Assembly: GCF_030269925.1 (NCBI RefSeq)
Contig: NC_085116.1
Span: forward strand, 17,236,001 to 17,300,000
DNA length: 64,000 nt
Reading direction: 5' to 3'
Source of the DNA: Bombyx mori
Taxonomy: Eukaryota > Arthropoda > Insecta > Lepidoptera > Bombycidae
The notes beneath the pieces were generated by a model. It was not told the DNA's origin and made no database searches. It worked only from the letters and a program-made list of their open reading frames with translations. Each line of letters starts with the position of its first letter. Positions within the stretch are counted from its first letter, which is position 1. The translations under genes were made by a program, and so were the position numbers. Below, piece by piece: positions 58,801 to 63,851 of the stretch.

Positions 58801-61800
58801 TTCTCGGCGACTCTACCTTAACGCTCGGGTCACCGTCAAGAAGACTGATGGGATGAAAGTAAGTGCGTCGACTGTTCGCTTCTTATCGACGATGAGCATT
58901 ACCAGAAAGTGTAATGGTCGCCTCTACAGCAGACGAGCTTTTGGCTCAACTCTTGTGGTTACTGCTTAGCGTGTGTAAGGGGTCGCGGTGCGAGGCGCGC
59001 GTCAGGGATTGTCGCTTGCTGTAATGGTATAACAAGCTGAACTTTAGCATGGGAGACTTTCCGGTACTAAGCACACAATTGGAATCATCATAGAATGAAT
59101 GCTCTGCCGCGTGACACTGACCACTATCGCTTCCTAACTCTCCTTACCTAATGGAAGTATCTAGTCCAGTGCGTCCGACTGTGCTGTGTGTGAGCTCAGG
59201 AGTAGTGGTGTGCCGCGCCCGCAGGTGTCTGTGTCGGCCGCGTACTGGCTGGTGAACCGCACCGGTCTGCCGCTCGTGTACCGCGCTGAGGGCAGTGCGG
59301 CAGACGCGGCAGGACAGTTCGCGGAGCACGAGTTGGCGCGGGTCGTGGCGCCTCTGCTCTTCTCCTTTGCCGAGCCTGATGCCAGGCCCACGCTCTGTGC
59401 GAGGCTGGGTCGTGGACTCCCTGGGAATCCGGAGGTGAGGCCATTTAAATCTTAAAATATATATTGGAACTATTTAAAATATTGAATGGATTCCATTTTG
59501 TAAATAATCTAATTTGACCACCGGCTCTCCTAGTTAATGACAATGCCAGGGGCATCAAAGCTGCTGCTTGACATGGAATGATTATTAAGGGTGATTTAGT
59601 TGAGGAACCAAATGTTACAGAGCCTTACTAACATCGGGAAGATTGATACGTAAATAAATGAAATGATTATTCGGTAAATCCATTCAGTACTAATTTTGAA
59701 GTGACGCATTACACAGTGGTGCTCACCGTTCGGGCTGGGCCCCGGCGTGAGCGTGAAGCGGCTGGAGGTGCGCGGGGAGGGCGAGGGCGGGGGCGGGGAG
59801 CGGGTGTACGCGGTGGGCGTGTCCGTGCGCGCGGGCCGCGGCCGCTACCGCCGCACCAACATCGTCACGCTGGCGCCGCGCTACCAGCTGCACAACAACA
59901 CCACGCGCACGCTGCAGTTCGCGCAGGCCTGCGCCGCCACCACCCTGGTGCGTGCTCGCCAGCCCACAGTACAATATATTCAGGTTTCAAACCTTGACCC
60001 TCGAGTGACGTCCAAAAAGCCTTGACCTTTAACGGCCGTCTGGTGTAGTGGTAAGTGACATGGTCACTACACAAGGGGGTCGCGGGTTCGAATCCCGCCA
60101 AGGGAAGATATTTGTATGATAAATATAAATGTCTTTTCCAGGGTTATGGATGTCTATTAAATATATGTATGTGTATAATAAAAATCTTACATTTATTTCC
60201 GTTATCTGGTACCTGTAACACAAGTTCTTTACGAACTTATCACGGGACCAGTTAACGTGGCGTGATTGTTAGTAAATATTTATTTATTTATTTATATATA
60301 AAAAAAAAAGAAAAAAAAAAAAAAACCTGTACATAAAACATGTACTAATAAAAGAATACGCCAATTTTGTACAGTAACATTTTGGTCAAATTGTTGATCG
60401 CGACATCAAAACAGTGTAAACACAATGTGACGACAGAACGACCCGGGCGCGGCCGCCGCGCAGGTGACGGCGGTGGCGGGCTGCTTCCTGCCGTGGCAGT
60501 GGGCGCGCTGGGAGCGGGAGCACTCGCTGTGCGTGAGGGTGCCGCCCGCGGCCGCCTGGTGCTCGCCCTTCCGGATCGACTCCCCTCGCACCCTGCACGC
60601 CGCTTGCAGGTTAACTTTTTTTTTTTTTTTTTTTTTTTTTATTGCCTTTGTAGGCAGACGGGCATACGGCCCACCTGATGGTGAGTGGTTACCGTCGCCC
60701 ATGGACTTCAGCAATGCCAGGGGCAGAGCCAAGCCGCTGCCTACCGCTTAATACTCTCCATAAGCCTCGTTTGAAGAAGGACATGTCATAGCGCTCGGGA
60801 AACACCGTGGAGGGGAGCTCATTCCATAGCCGGATGGTACGTGGCAAAAAAGATCTCTGGAAACGCACTGTGGATGACCGCAGTGGCTCCAGGTAGTATG
60901 GATGAACTCTACTCCGGTGGCGGGCGGTGCGATGGTAAAAACGAGATGCTGGTATCATCTCGAACAATTCCTCAGAGCACTCCCCATGGAACATACGGTA
61001 CAAAATACAGAGGGAACCGAAGTCCCTCCGCAGACCCAGAGGCTCCAAACGATCCGAGAGAATGGGATTATCGACAATCCGAACGGCCCTCCTCTGTATG
61101 GAGTCAAATGGAAGAAGCTGGTATTTGGGAGCCCCGGCCCAGAGATGGGAGCAGTACTCCATGCGAGGCCGGACTTGTGCTTTATAAAGCAAAAGTCTTT
61201 GTCCAGGCGTGAAGTACCGCTTCGCTCTGTTGAGGACTCCCAGCATTTTGGACGCCAACTTGGCTTTGCCTTCCAAATGACTCCGAAACTGGACATCGCT
61301 CGAAATGTCGACCCCAAGTATCCCGATACTCTCGGAAGGTTGCAGGGATACTCCTTGGAATTGCGGCGCCATGACAAAGGGGTCCTTCTTCGCAGTGAAC
61401 GCGCAAACTTGTGTCTTTATCGGGTTGAATTGAACCAAGTTCAATTCACCCCATTCGGAGACTCGCCCCAGAGAGTTCTCCACTTCAGACACAAGTTTTG
61501 ATCGTCTCTCTTGCACCACGCTCCGAGAGAGACTCTGATGGCCGATATATCGCGCATCCCCCGTGCTATCATCTGCATAGCAATGCATGCCATCAATAGA
61601 CAGCATGTCATTGATATACAGGATGAAAAGCGTGGGAGAGAGCACCGAACCTTGTGGAACGCCAGCGTTAATGGTCATGGTATCAGAGCAGTCACCGTCT
61701 ACAACGACCGTGATGCTCCGCCCATCCAAAAAGCTAGCGATCCACTTGCAGAGACCCTCGGGGATTCCGTAAGATGGTAACTTCGATAGAAGTGCCCTAT

Positions 61801-63851
61801 GCCAGACCCTGTCGAAGGCCTTCGCGATATCAAGGCTCACAGCAAGAGCCTCGCCCTTGCTTTCCAAGGCTTCAGCCCACCTGTGAGTAAGGTATACAAG
61901 AAGATCGCCAGCTGAGCGACCGTGACGGAAACCGTACTGTCGGTCACTGATCAGCTGGCGATCTTCAAGATACCTTAGGAGTTGTGTATTTATAATTCGC
62001 TCCATCACCTTGGAAAGCAAGGAAGTTATCGCGATAGGCCTGTAGCTCGATGGGTCCGACCGGTCACCCTTCTTGGGGATAGGGTGGACGTGGGCGGTCT
62101 TCCATGAAGACGGAACCCTGTTAGTGCAATAAGAGAGGCGATACAAACGCGTTAGCGCAGGTGTCAGCTCAGGGGCGCACGTTTTCAAAACCACTGCGGG
62201 GATGCCGTCTGGCCCACTCGACTTATGGACGTCCAGGAGTCGGAGCTCCCGCCTGACTGCACACTGTGTGAAGCAGATATCTGGCAGGGAGCTATCACAC
62301 CGGGGGATGTTCGGTGGTGTGGCACCCCCGTCGTCCACAGTCGAGTTCGAGGCGAAGAGTTTGACCAGAAGGTCAGCCTTCTCTTTCGCGCTGTGGGCCA
62401 GACTGTCATCGAACTTGCGCAGTGGTGGGAGACTAGACCTGCAGAAGTTTCCTTCTGCAGCTTTGGCGAGCGACCAAAAAGCACGGCTCCCGGAGGGATA
62501 GCTCTTCAATCGCTCGCCAACTCTAGCGACGTGCTCCGACTTCGCCTTGGCAATTACCTTCTTGTAGGACCTGGAAGCGGCGTTATATTTCCGCCTTTCC
62601 CCTGAGATGTTAGGATCCCGACGTCTCCTGGCATTGTCCCATGCCACGTATGCGGACCGCTTGAGGTGTGCAGCATCCCTGCTGGCATTGTTATACCAGG
62701 GTCTGCTGCGACCCCCAACGGGCACTTCAGAGGAGGGAATAAACAATTCCATCCCCTGGAGCACCACGTCTTTAAGACGGTCCGCACAGACGTCAGGATC
62801 AGCAGAGGAAAAGCAGAACCGCCCCCATGGGTAGGATGCGTAAAATTCACGCAATCCATCCCAATCTGCTGACATATACCGCCAAACTCTTCGATACCTG
62901 GTCGTCGTTCGACGATCAGGACGAGAGAGTGGTACGGCAGCACGAATAAGGCAGTGATCAGACGATCCAAGCGGAGCGTCGACCACCACACTGTATCCGG
63001 CCGGATCTGTGGTCAGCAGAAGGTCCAACAAAGAAGGCTCATGCCCCTCGATATCTGGGACACGGGTGGGCTGTGTCACCAGCTGGGAGAAGCCGTAGGC
63101 CAAGGCGAAATCGTAAGCAGTCCGACCCGGGAGGTCAGTGGTTCTGGACCCCAACCACTCTTGGTGGTGAGCATTAAAATCTCCAAGAACCACCACCTCC
63201 GCAGATAGGTACTGCTCAAGCACGCGGTTAGTCCCCTCTTGCACATGCTCAAACAGAGCTGAACCTGCATCACTGCTGTGGGACCTGTACAGGCACGCGT
63301 AGATTCGGCTATGGCCCCCGTGGTCCACGCGCAGCCACAAGAGGGACAGGTCCCGTTGTTCGAGGCCCCGAAGACGGCGACAACAGACATCAGCCCGGAC
63401 GAATACGCACACCCCGGCTTTACGCAGGAAGTTGTGCTCCAATACGTAGCCGGGGTATTCAAGGTATGAGGTATCATCCTCCATAACTATATAACTCTCC
63501 ATACACGTCCCGTAACCTAGAAAACTTTGCCAAAAAGACCAACTGCTGATATAAACGCGCACAACGTCCAAGCCCAGCACAACGTTAGATGGTGGTGCAA
63601 GCCGCCAAACCAAGATTAAAAAATATCTGGATCGAGCTCCCCCTTGCATTGCTTTCCCGATAGTCGTGACTAACTCAGATCAAATATTGTAAGGGTTTGT
63701 GTGCAGGGAGCCGGACGGTTCGTACCAGCTAGTGCGGGTGGAGGTGGTGCTGCAGGGCGCGACGCTGTTCGTGGTGCTCACGGACGCGGAGTGTGCGCCG
63801 CCCCCGCTGCGCATCGACAACTACTCGCCTGTCTCCATCATATACCACCAG
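28499..63851 (+). CDS. VPS13D: VPS13D, bridge-like lipid transfer protein, 57 exons, 3' end outside the window
   Basis: A giant gene, read in order and in frame from ATG 28499 to the exon ending 63851: about 9.7 kb of coding sequence, 3233 codons. Exon phases agree at every junction. It is identified as VPS13D, not VPS13A/B/C, by [30 protein letters not shown] and [16 protein letters not shown]13D forms a long hydrophobic groove moving lipids between membranes and is needed for mitochondrial shape and clearance and for peroxisomes. The C-terminal part (end of VAB, ATG2-C, PH-like) lies to the right. Exons are much more GC-rich than introns. Compared with the human protein it lacks the UBA domain and part of the segment after the chorein domain. 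Sub-entries give the exons. Confidence 0.93.
29608..30042 (-). repeat. Bm1-like SINE, full length, in VPS13D intron 2
   Basis: Minus-strand copy from the TTTATTGCTTAGATGGATGG end to the head (complement of GTCGTCGTGGCCTAAAGG) at 30042. The body is complete with moderate divergence, and the B-box is partly kept. Confidence 0.9.
30070..31030 (+). other. VPS13D: Remainder of VPS13D intron 2
   Basis: AT-rich sequence with no ORF or repeat family that I recognise, ending in the acceptor TTGTAAACAG of exon 3. Confidence 0.5.
31324..31553 (+). repeat. RTE-derived interspersed repeat in VPS13D intron 3
   Basis: Begins ACTAGCTGACCCGGCAGACT and carries AAATCGGTCCAGCCGTTCTC followed by GAGTTTTAGCGAGACTA, blocks I know as the 3' portion of widespread RTE-type repeats in moths. 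It ends just before the acceptor of exon 4. Confidence 0.55.
32180..32950 (+). CDS. VPS13D: VPS13D exons 5-6: end of chorein region and a short, diverged segment
   Basis: Exon 5 (32180-32347) encodes [20 protein letters not shown] and ends [16 protein letters not shown], matching the family up to the IDCDIQLETIPLKL-like strand of the human protein. Exon 6 (32849-32950) is the best candidate for the next piece: acceptor GCCTGCAG, donor GAG/GTACGC, phase 0 at both ends, with [18 protein letters not shown] do not recognise its peptide. The expected segment with the Trp-Trp motif (about 130-160 residues in human) is not found here. Confidence 0.7.
33133..34260 (+). CDS. VPS13D: VPS13D exons 7-8: WFPxWWGWY segment
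   Basis: Exons are 33133-33497 and 34110-34260. Exon 7 carries [12 protein letters not shown], a VPS13D landmark, then a Thr/Pro run ([19 protein letters not shown]), then a lipid-channel beta segment [14 protein letters not shown]. Exon 8 continues [14 protein letters not shown] and [19 protein letters not shown], aligning to the human strand pair ending in a TMFPLLV-like motif. The acidic end of exon 7 (DSEDGEE) marks an exposed loop. Confidence 0.93.
34667..34850 (-). repeat. Diverged Bm1-like SINE fragment
   Basis: TGCTTAGATGTAGGGACGAATT, then CCACTCGGTATTAAGCG and TTGCGGTTTGATTTGTATTACAC, follow the SINE order on the minus strand with many changes and an internal deletion. Confidence 0.6.
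34953..36014 (+). CDS. VPS13D: VPS13D exons 9-11
   Basis: Exons are 34953-35131, 35607-35766 and 35846-36014. Exon 9 has a Gly/Ala/Pro-rich loop and then [14 protein letters not shown]. Exon 10 uses acceptor CGGCAG at 35601-35606 to keep phase (the nearer ACGTAG at 35583 would bring a stop) and encodes helical [15 protein letters not shown]. Exon 11 reads [18 protein letters not shown] and [17 protein letters not shown], the typical repeating-beta-groove rung (ISAPQV..VVVDLGRMLLTN in human). Confidence 0.92.
36160..36428 (-). repeat. Bm1-like SINE with a duplicated end, in VPS13D intron 11
   Basis: Minus-strand copy from TTTTTATTGCTTAGGTGAGT to CCTACCACCAGTAA. The block AGAGGT(T/C)CTACCA(T/C)CAGTAAA occurs twice in a row at about 36385-36426, a short local duplication. 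The tRNA-like head is missing. Confidence 0.9.
36565..37063 (+). CDS. VPS13D: VPS13D exons 12-13
   Basis: Exons are 36565-36706 and 36940-37063. Exon 12 starts [15 protein letters not shown] and is a Pro-rich loop (human has TPLATPPNTPPPESSSS at this place). Exon 13 reads [20 protein letters not shown], aligning closely with the human YSLSFMDLQIMVGRVKDNWK strand, and ends [10 protein letters not shown]. The junction splits an Arg codon (AG/G). Confidence 0.93.
37509..38664 (+). CDS. VPS13D: VPS13D exons 14-17
   Basis: Exons are 37509-37642, 37882-38035, 38109-38287 and 38498-38664. Exon 14 reads [18 protein letters not shown], matching human ERRLIYTSDPKYPGAVL. Exon 15 has an acidic/Ser linker ([19 protein letters not shown]). 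Exon 16 reads [20 protein letters not shown]. Exon 17 has [20 protein letters not shown], a tandem Thr-Ser-Pro run, then an Ala/Pro stretch and LHSLTAARG. Confidence 0.93.
37645..37695 (+). repeat. CA-type microsatellite
   Basis: ACGGGCACACGCACGCACACG-type units immediately after the donor of exon 14 (37643), ending ACACACACACACGCGG. Confidence 0.8.
39003..39986 (+). CDS. VPS13D: VPS13D exons 18-19, with a Trp/Gly-rich linker
   Basis: Exons are 39003-39335 and 39841-39986. The first half of exon 18 is unusual: [20 protein letters not shown], then repeated Trp-Gly steps ([24 protein letters not shown]). It then returns to groove sequence [14 protein letters not shown] and [11 protein letters not shown]. 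Exon 19 continues [17 protein letters not shown], aligning with human [16 protein letters not shown], and a disordered Pro-rich end. Base composition of exon 18 is closer to average than that of its GC-rich neighbours. Confidence 0.93.
40415..41579 (+). CDS. VPS13D: VPS13D exons 20-23
   Basis: Exons are 40415-40556, 40682-40882, 41160-41331 and 41448-41579. Exon 20 reads [20 protein letters not shown] and [17 protein letters not shown], matching human KIATASIGGTKV. Exon 21 has a Pro/Ala loop ([16 protein letters not shown]). Exon 22 has [20 protein letters not shown] (human LHYNHSAKFLKELTLSM). Its acceptor is uncertain: GGAG/T at 41160 keeps frame but lacks a good pyrimidine tract. Exon 23 is Ser/Thr-rich. 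Confidence 0.88.
41845..43143 (-). mobile_element. Intact DD37D mariner (mori/maT type)
   Basis: Inserted at a TA within the left arm of the foldback element (TA at 41843-41844 and 43144-43145). Terminal inverted repeats begin GTCAGGTCATAA on both sides (identical 12 bp, then ATTCTGTCAC against GTATTGTCAC). Length about 1.3 kb, standard for mariners, with one full-length transposase. The sequence of the host element resumes exactly after the TA. Confidence 0.92.
41966..43006 (-). CDS. Mariner transposase, DD37D, full-length
   Basis: 346 codons without interruption, from ATG at 43006. The N-terminus has the paired helix-turn-helix DNA-binding region ([30 protein letters not shown]). Catalytic motifs are [12 protein letters not shown] (first Asp), [15 protein letters not shown] (second Asp) and [13 protein letters not shown] (third Asp), with 37 residues between the second and third, the signature of the mori/maT group described from the silkmoth. 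It cuts and pastes its own element at TA sites. All three catalytic residues are present, so it could be active. Confidence 0.93.
   Translation of the reverse strand: MEWTLKEDRVAVIALHRCGYAPIQIFNILKNLNITKRFVYRTIKRYNEDSSVDDRSRSGRPRSVRTPAVIKAVKAQIQINPKRKQKLLALQMGLSRTTVKRVLNEDLGLRAYRRKTGHRLNARLMDLRLKRCRALLKRYAGKKYRKILFSDEKIFTVEESYNKQNDKVYAHSSEEASNRIPRVQRGHFPSSLMVWLGVSYWGLTEVHFCEKGVKTNAVVYQNTVLTNLVEPVSHTMFNNRHWVFQQDSAPAHRAKSTQDWLAAREIDFIRHEDWPSSSPYLNPLDYKIWQHLEEKACSKPHPNLQSLKTSLIKAAADIDMDLVRAAIDDWPRRLKACIPNHGGNFE
44568..46467 (+). CDS. VPS13D: VPS13D exons 24-28
   Basis: Exons are 44568-44730, 44803-44961, 45446-45610, 45848-45971 and 46331-46467. Exon 24 reads [18 protein letters not shown] and [12 protein letters not shown], matching human NIESPVVSIPRKPGSPE..VGHLGQIF. 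Exon 25 has [15 protein letters not shown]. Exon 26 has the [20 protein letters not shown] helix, then a repeated [12 protein letters not shown] run. Exon 28 reads [15 protein letters not shown] and [14 protein letters not shown]. Confidence 0.92.
46857..47787 (+). CDS. VPS13D: VPS13D exons 29-31
   Basis: Exons are 46857-47063, 47367-47558 and 47646-47787. Exon 29 has [20 protein letters not shown] (human MEDLLEKNPDSKYKNLMVS), then an Arg/Pro-rich linker. Exon 30 has an acidic linker and [20 protein letters not shown]. Exon 31 has [20 protein letters not shown], matching human TLQTWVVILDFFGIG. Exon 30 must end at CAGAAG/GCAAAT: it has no GT donor there, so a GC-AG intron is required to join TKYQK to VSKLTTVEF. 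Confidence 0.9.
47996..48777 (+). CDS. VPS13D: VPS13D exons 32-33
   Basis: Exons are 47996-48260 and 48615-48777. Exon 32 reads [18 protein letters not shown] and [18 protein letters not shown], like human GSIGSLSLSDLTCHGEFY. Exon 33 reads [20 protein letters not shown], like human MASVQYVHTQRFQAEVVAF. The intron between holds a small snapback MITE. Confidence 0.93.
48355..48537. mobile_element. 175-bp snapback MITE with TTAA ends
   Basis: TTAA at 48355-48358 and 48534-48537 flank a near-perfect inverted repeat: CCTTCGTCAAACAGAACGCG, then TACTTAGCGCGCGTCA, on both arms, about 50 bp each, with imperfect inner pairing and a short loop. Too small to encode anything. TTAA suggests piggyBac-type mobilisation. 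Confidence 0.75.
49303..50749 (+). CDS. VPS13D: VPS13D exons 34-36
   Basis: Exons are 49303-49501, 50267-50404 and 50598-50749. Exon 34 reads [20 protein letters not shown] (human SRVLLDIEAGAPVLLIPESSRS). Exon 35 reads [16 protein letters not shown] (human LKLQVERNLDKEISH). Exon 36 reads [20 protein letters not shown] and [14 protein letters not shown] (human IRGLLENNLGEPI). Compared with human, the long linker between exons 34 and 35 is very short. Confidence 0.92.
49650..50100. repeat. Unclassified repeat-like sequence in VPS13D intron 34
   Basis: GATGATATGGGATGAAATATAATC and GAGAAGTTACGTCCAGCGGC belong to blocks I believe recur in moth genomes, but I cannot name the family or its ends from this window, which has one copy only. 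Confidence 0.3.
50895..52186 (+). CDS. VPS13D: VPS13D exons 37-40
   Basis: Exons are 50895-51056, 51147-51271, 51655-51792 and 52045-52186. Motifs: [19 protein letters not shown] and [40 protein letters not shown] (human FDTRYAGQKTSPGMTNVFS); [20 protein letters not shown] (human VVLNNLRVFLIFDWLL); [20 protein letters not shown] then WDTNAVILR (human VTGTEFVVIEDVSCFDTNAIILK). Phases agree throughout. Confidence 0.93.
51076..51130 (+). repeat. GCAC-type microsatellite
   Basis: Imperfect GCACGC/GCCCGCAC units followed by CACACTCACTCAC in the short intron between exons 37 and 38. Confidence 0.75.
52501..53445 (+). CDS. VPS13D: VPS13D exons 41-43, region lacking the UBA domain
   Basis: Exons are 52501-52668, 53064-53166 and 53255-53445. 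Exon 41 reads [20 protein letters not shown] and [20 protein letters not shown] (human IEVFSCRLGNEHDTALSIVDP). Exon 42 reads [19 protein letters not shown] (human LDIRLSYNDVQLFLAI). In human VPS13D the next residues form a ubiquitin-associated domain. Here exon 43 is only a basic/Pro-rich linker ([20 protein letters not shown], then [16 protein letters not shown]) before the next conserved block. Confidence 0.9.
53567..53690 (-). repeat. Diverged Bm1-like SINE fragment
   Basis: CTGGTGTTCAGTGGTTACCAG, CATAGACATC and TATAGTACAACGGCTGTCCC in the SINE order on the minus strand, with deletions. Confidence 0.6.
53980..55134 (+). CDS. VPS13D: VPS13D exons 44-47: start of the VAB region
   Basis: Exons are 53980-54069, 54405-54568, 54754-54925 and 55001-55134. 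Exon 44 reads [19 protein letters not shown] (human VCICFIDDCMDCDVPLAEL); its donor may be 54069 or 54078, both in frame. Exon 45 has [18 protein letters not shown]. Exon 46 has [20 protein letters not shown] and ADYYAP. Exon 47 has [20 protein letters not shown]. In VPS13D this adaptor-binding region recruits the protein to mitochondria through Miro. Confidence 0.95.
55227..55750 (+). CDS. VPS13D: VPS13D exons 48-49, with an in-frame open intron
   Basis: Exons are 55227-55452 and 55606-55750. Exon 48 reads [20 protein letters not shown] and LYFRTL (human VRVNGWEQVSPVSVDKVGTFFRY). Exon 49 reads [20 protein letters not shown] then [18 protein letters not shown]. The 153 nt between them have GT (GTACCG) and AG (CTTTCAG) ends but no stop and keep frame, so the pair could equally be one exon of 524 nt. 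Confidence 0.9.
56137..57192 (+). CDS. VPS13D: VPS13D exons 50-51
   Basis: Exons are 56137-56271 and 56970-57192. Exon 50 is mostly low complexity: [21 protein letters not shown] with a 12-bp unit (CGCGCGCCCCCC) repeated. Its coding status rests on frame and splice sites. Exon 51 reads [18 protein letters not shown] (human PAIMPGDSFAVPL) and [20 protein letters not shown] (human APIHWTNVVK), with the acceptor GTGTGTAG at 56969 giving the right phase. Confidence 0.75.
57390..57840. repeat. Unclassified element with GC-rich hairpins in VPS13D intron 51
   Basis: TTTTTTCTCCTACCAGGCCG plus AAAGTTCG (57399-57428) recurs inverted at about 57803-57836 (complement TTTTTTCTCCTATCTACGCC plus GAAAGTTCG). 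Just inside the left arm lie GGGGCGAAGCCCC, GGTCCCGGGG, GGGAGCGGAGCCCTCCC and related self-complementary blocks (57450-57515), very GC-rich in an AT-rich intron. No protein is recognised. Confidence 0.5.
58262..58858 (+). CDS. VPS13D: VPS13D exons 52-53
   Basis: Exons are 58262-58457 and 58652-58858. The junction 57192/58262 reads [16 protein letters not shown] (human RFCVAIKKENYPDY). Exon 52 continues [20 protein letters not shown] and [20 protein letters not shown] (human GHTIYLLPTVVICNLLPCELDFYV). Exon 53 reads [20 protein letters not shown], like human RMRLYDVNRRQLNLTIRIV. The human loop of about 20 residues after the MPSN block is missing. Confidence 0.93.
59225..59947 (+). CDS. VPS13D: VPS13D exons 54-55: SHR-BD core
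   Basis: Exons are 59225-59434 and 59717-59947. Exon 54 reads [19 protein letters not shown] and [20 protein letters not shown], one of the best-conserved VPS13D stretches (human APYWLINKTGLPLIFRQDN..). Exon 55 reads [38 protein letters not shown] and [19 protein letters not shown] (human RGRYIDTCMVIFAPRYLLDN). Confidence 0.96.
60034..60299 (+). mobile_element. tRNA-derived SINE, second family
   Basis: Head GGCCGTCTGGTGTAGTGGTA with A-box TGGTGTAGTGG and B-box GGGTTCGAATCCCG, an unrelated body of about 150 bp (CCAGGGTTATGGATGTCTAT), then TTTATTTATTTATTTAT. The tRNA-like part does not fold as a complete tRNA, and the tail and body mark it as a SINE of the type common in moths (HaSE-like, from memory). 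It is in VPS13D intron 55, sense orientation. Confidence 0.75.
60464..63851 (+). CDS. VPS13D: VPS13D exons 56-57, last exons in the window
   Basis: Exons are 60464-60609 and 63707-63851. Exon 56 reads [20 protein letters not shown] and [16 protein letters not shown] (human VVFHWPRNDYDQLLCVRL..FHINMRDTLGK). Exon 57 reads [20 protein letters not shown] and [18 protein letters not shown] (human LRVEITLRGATYRISF..PPFRIDNFSKVPVVF). The intron between is taken up almost wholly by an antisense LINE. The gene continues beyond 64000. Confidence 0.95.
60610..63655 (-). mobile_element. Non-LTR retrotransposon (LINE), antisense in VPS13D intron 56
   Basis: On the minus strand the element ends in a poly(A) tail (T run at 60617-60640 on plus). 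It is just past the exon 56 donor: GTTAAC and then the T tract. Its 5' end is near 63650 and not sharply defined. The 3' end CAGGTGGGCCGTATGCCCGTC matches the fragment at 14588-14825, so the family is present at least twice here, in opposite orientations. I see no clear target duplication. Confidence 0.9.
60689..63649 (-). CDS. LINE endonuclease/reverse transcriptase, 986 codons, open
   Basis: One uninterrupted ORF. The AP-endonuclease-type domain comes first ([20 protein letters not shown], then [12 protein letters not shown]), followed by a basic linker, then reverse transcriptase with [59 protein letters not shown] and the catalytic [10 protein letters not shown]. The post-RT tail ends [10 protein letters not shown]. 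The layout fits the Jockey/CR1 group of insect LINEs. The N-terminal 40 residues do not look like the usual endonuclease start, so the copy may be 5'-truncated; no gag-like first ORF is present. Intact YADD and no stops suggest a young copy. Confidence 0.9.
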   Translation of the reverse strand: MQGGARSRYFLILVWRLAPPSNVVLGLDVVRVYISSWSFWQSFLGYGTCMESYIVMEDDTSYLEYPGYVLEHNFLRKAGVCVFVRADVCCRRLRGLEQRDLSLLWLRVDHGGHSRIYACLYRSHSSDAGSALFEHVQEGTNRVLEQYLSAEVVVLGDFNAHHQEWLGSRTTDLPGRTAYDFALAYGFSQLVTQPTRVPDIEGHEPSLLDLLLTTDPAGYSVVVDAPLGSSDHCLIRAAVPLSRPDRRTTTRYRRVWRYMSADWDGLREFYASYPWGRFCFSSADPDVCADRLKDVVLQGMELFIPSSEVPVGGRSRPWYNNASRDAAHLKRSAYVAWDNARRRRDPNISGERRKYNAASRSYKKVIAKAKSEHVARVGERLKSYPSGSRAFWSLAKAAEGNFCRSSLPPLRKFDDSLAHSAKEKADLLVKLFASNSTVDDGGATPPNIPRCDSSLPDICFTQCAVRRELRLLDVHKSSGPDGIPAVVLKTCAPELTPALTRLYRLSYCTNRVPSSWKTAHVHPIPKKGDRSDPSSYRPIAITSLLSKVMERIINTQLLRYLEDRQLISDRQYGFRHGRSAGDLLVYLTHRWAEALESKGEALAVSLDIAKAFDRVWHRALLSKLPSYGIPEGLCKWIASFLDGRSITVVVDGDCSDTMTINAGVPQGSVLSPTLFILYINDMLSIDGMHCYADDSTGDARYIGHQSLSRSVVQERRSKLVSEVENSLGRVSEWGELNLVQFNPIKTQVCAFTAKKDPFVMAPQFQGVSLQPSESIGILGVDISSDVQFRSHLEGKAKLASKMLGVLNRAKRYFTPGQRLLLYKAQVRPRMEYCSHLWAGAPKYQLLPFDSIQRRAVRIVDNPILSDRLEPLGLRRDFGSLCILYRMFHGECSEELFEMIPASRFYHRTARHRSRVHPYYLEPLRSSTVRFQRSFLPRTIRLWNELPSTVFPERYDMSFFKRGLWRVLSGRQRLGSAPGIAEVHGRR

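Noticed and set aside
59505..59600. LINE 3'-end remnant in intron 54
   Set aside because: CAATGCCAGGGGCATCAAAGC resembles the LINE end at 60700, but the match is too short and diverged to support a feature.
60034..60110. tRNA gene
   Set aside because: It has A- and B-boxes but no complete cloverleaf, and it is joined to a SINE body and TTTA tail.
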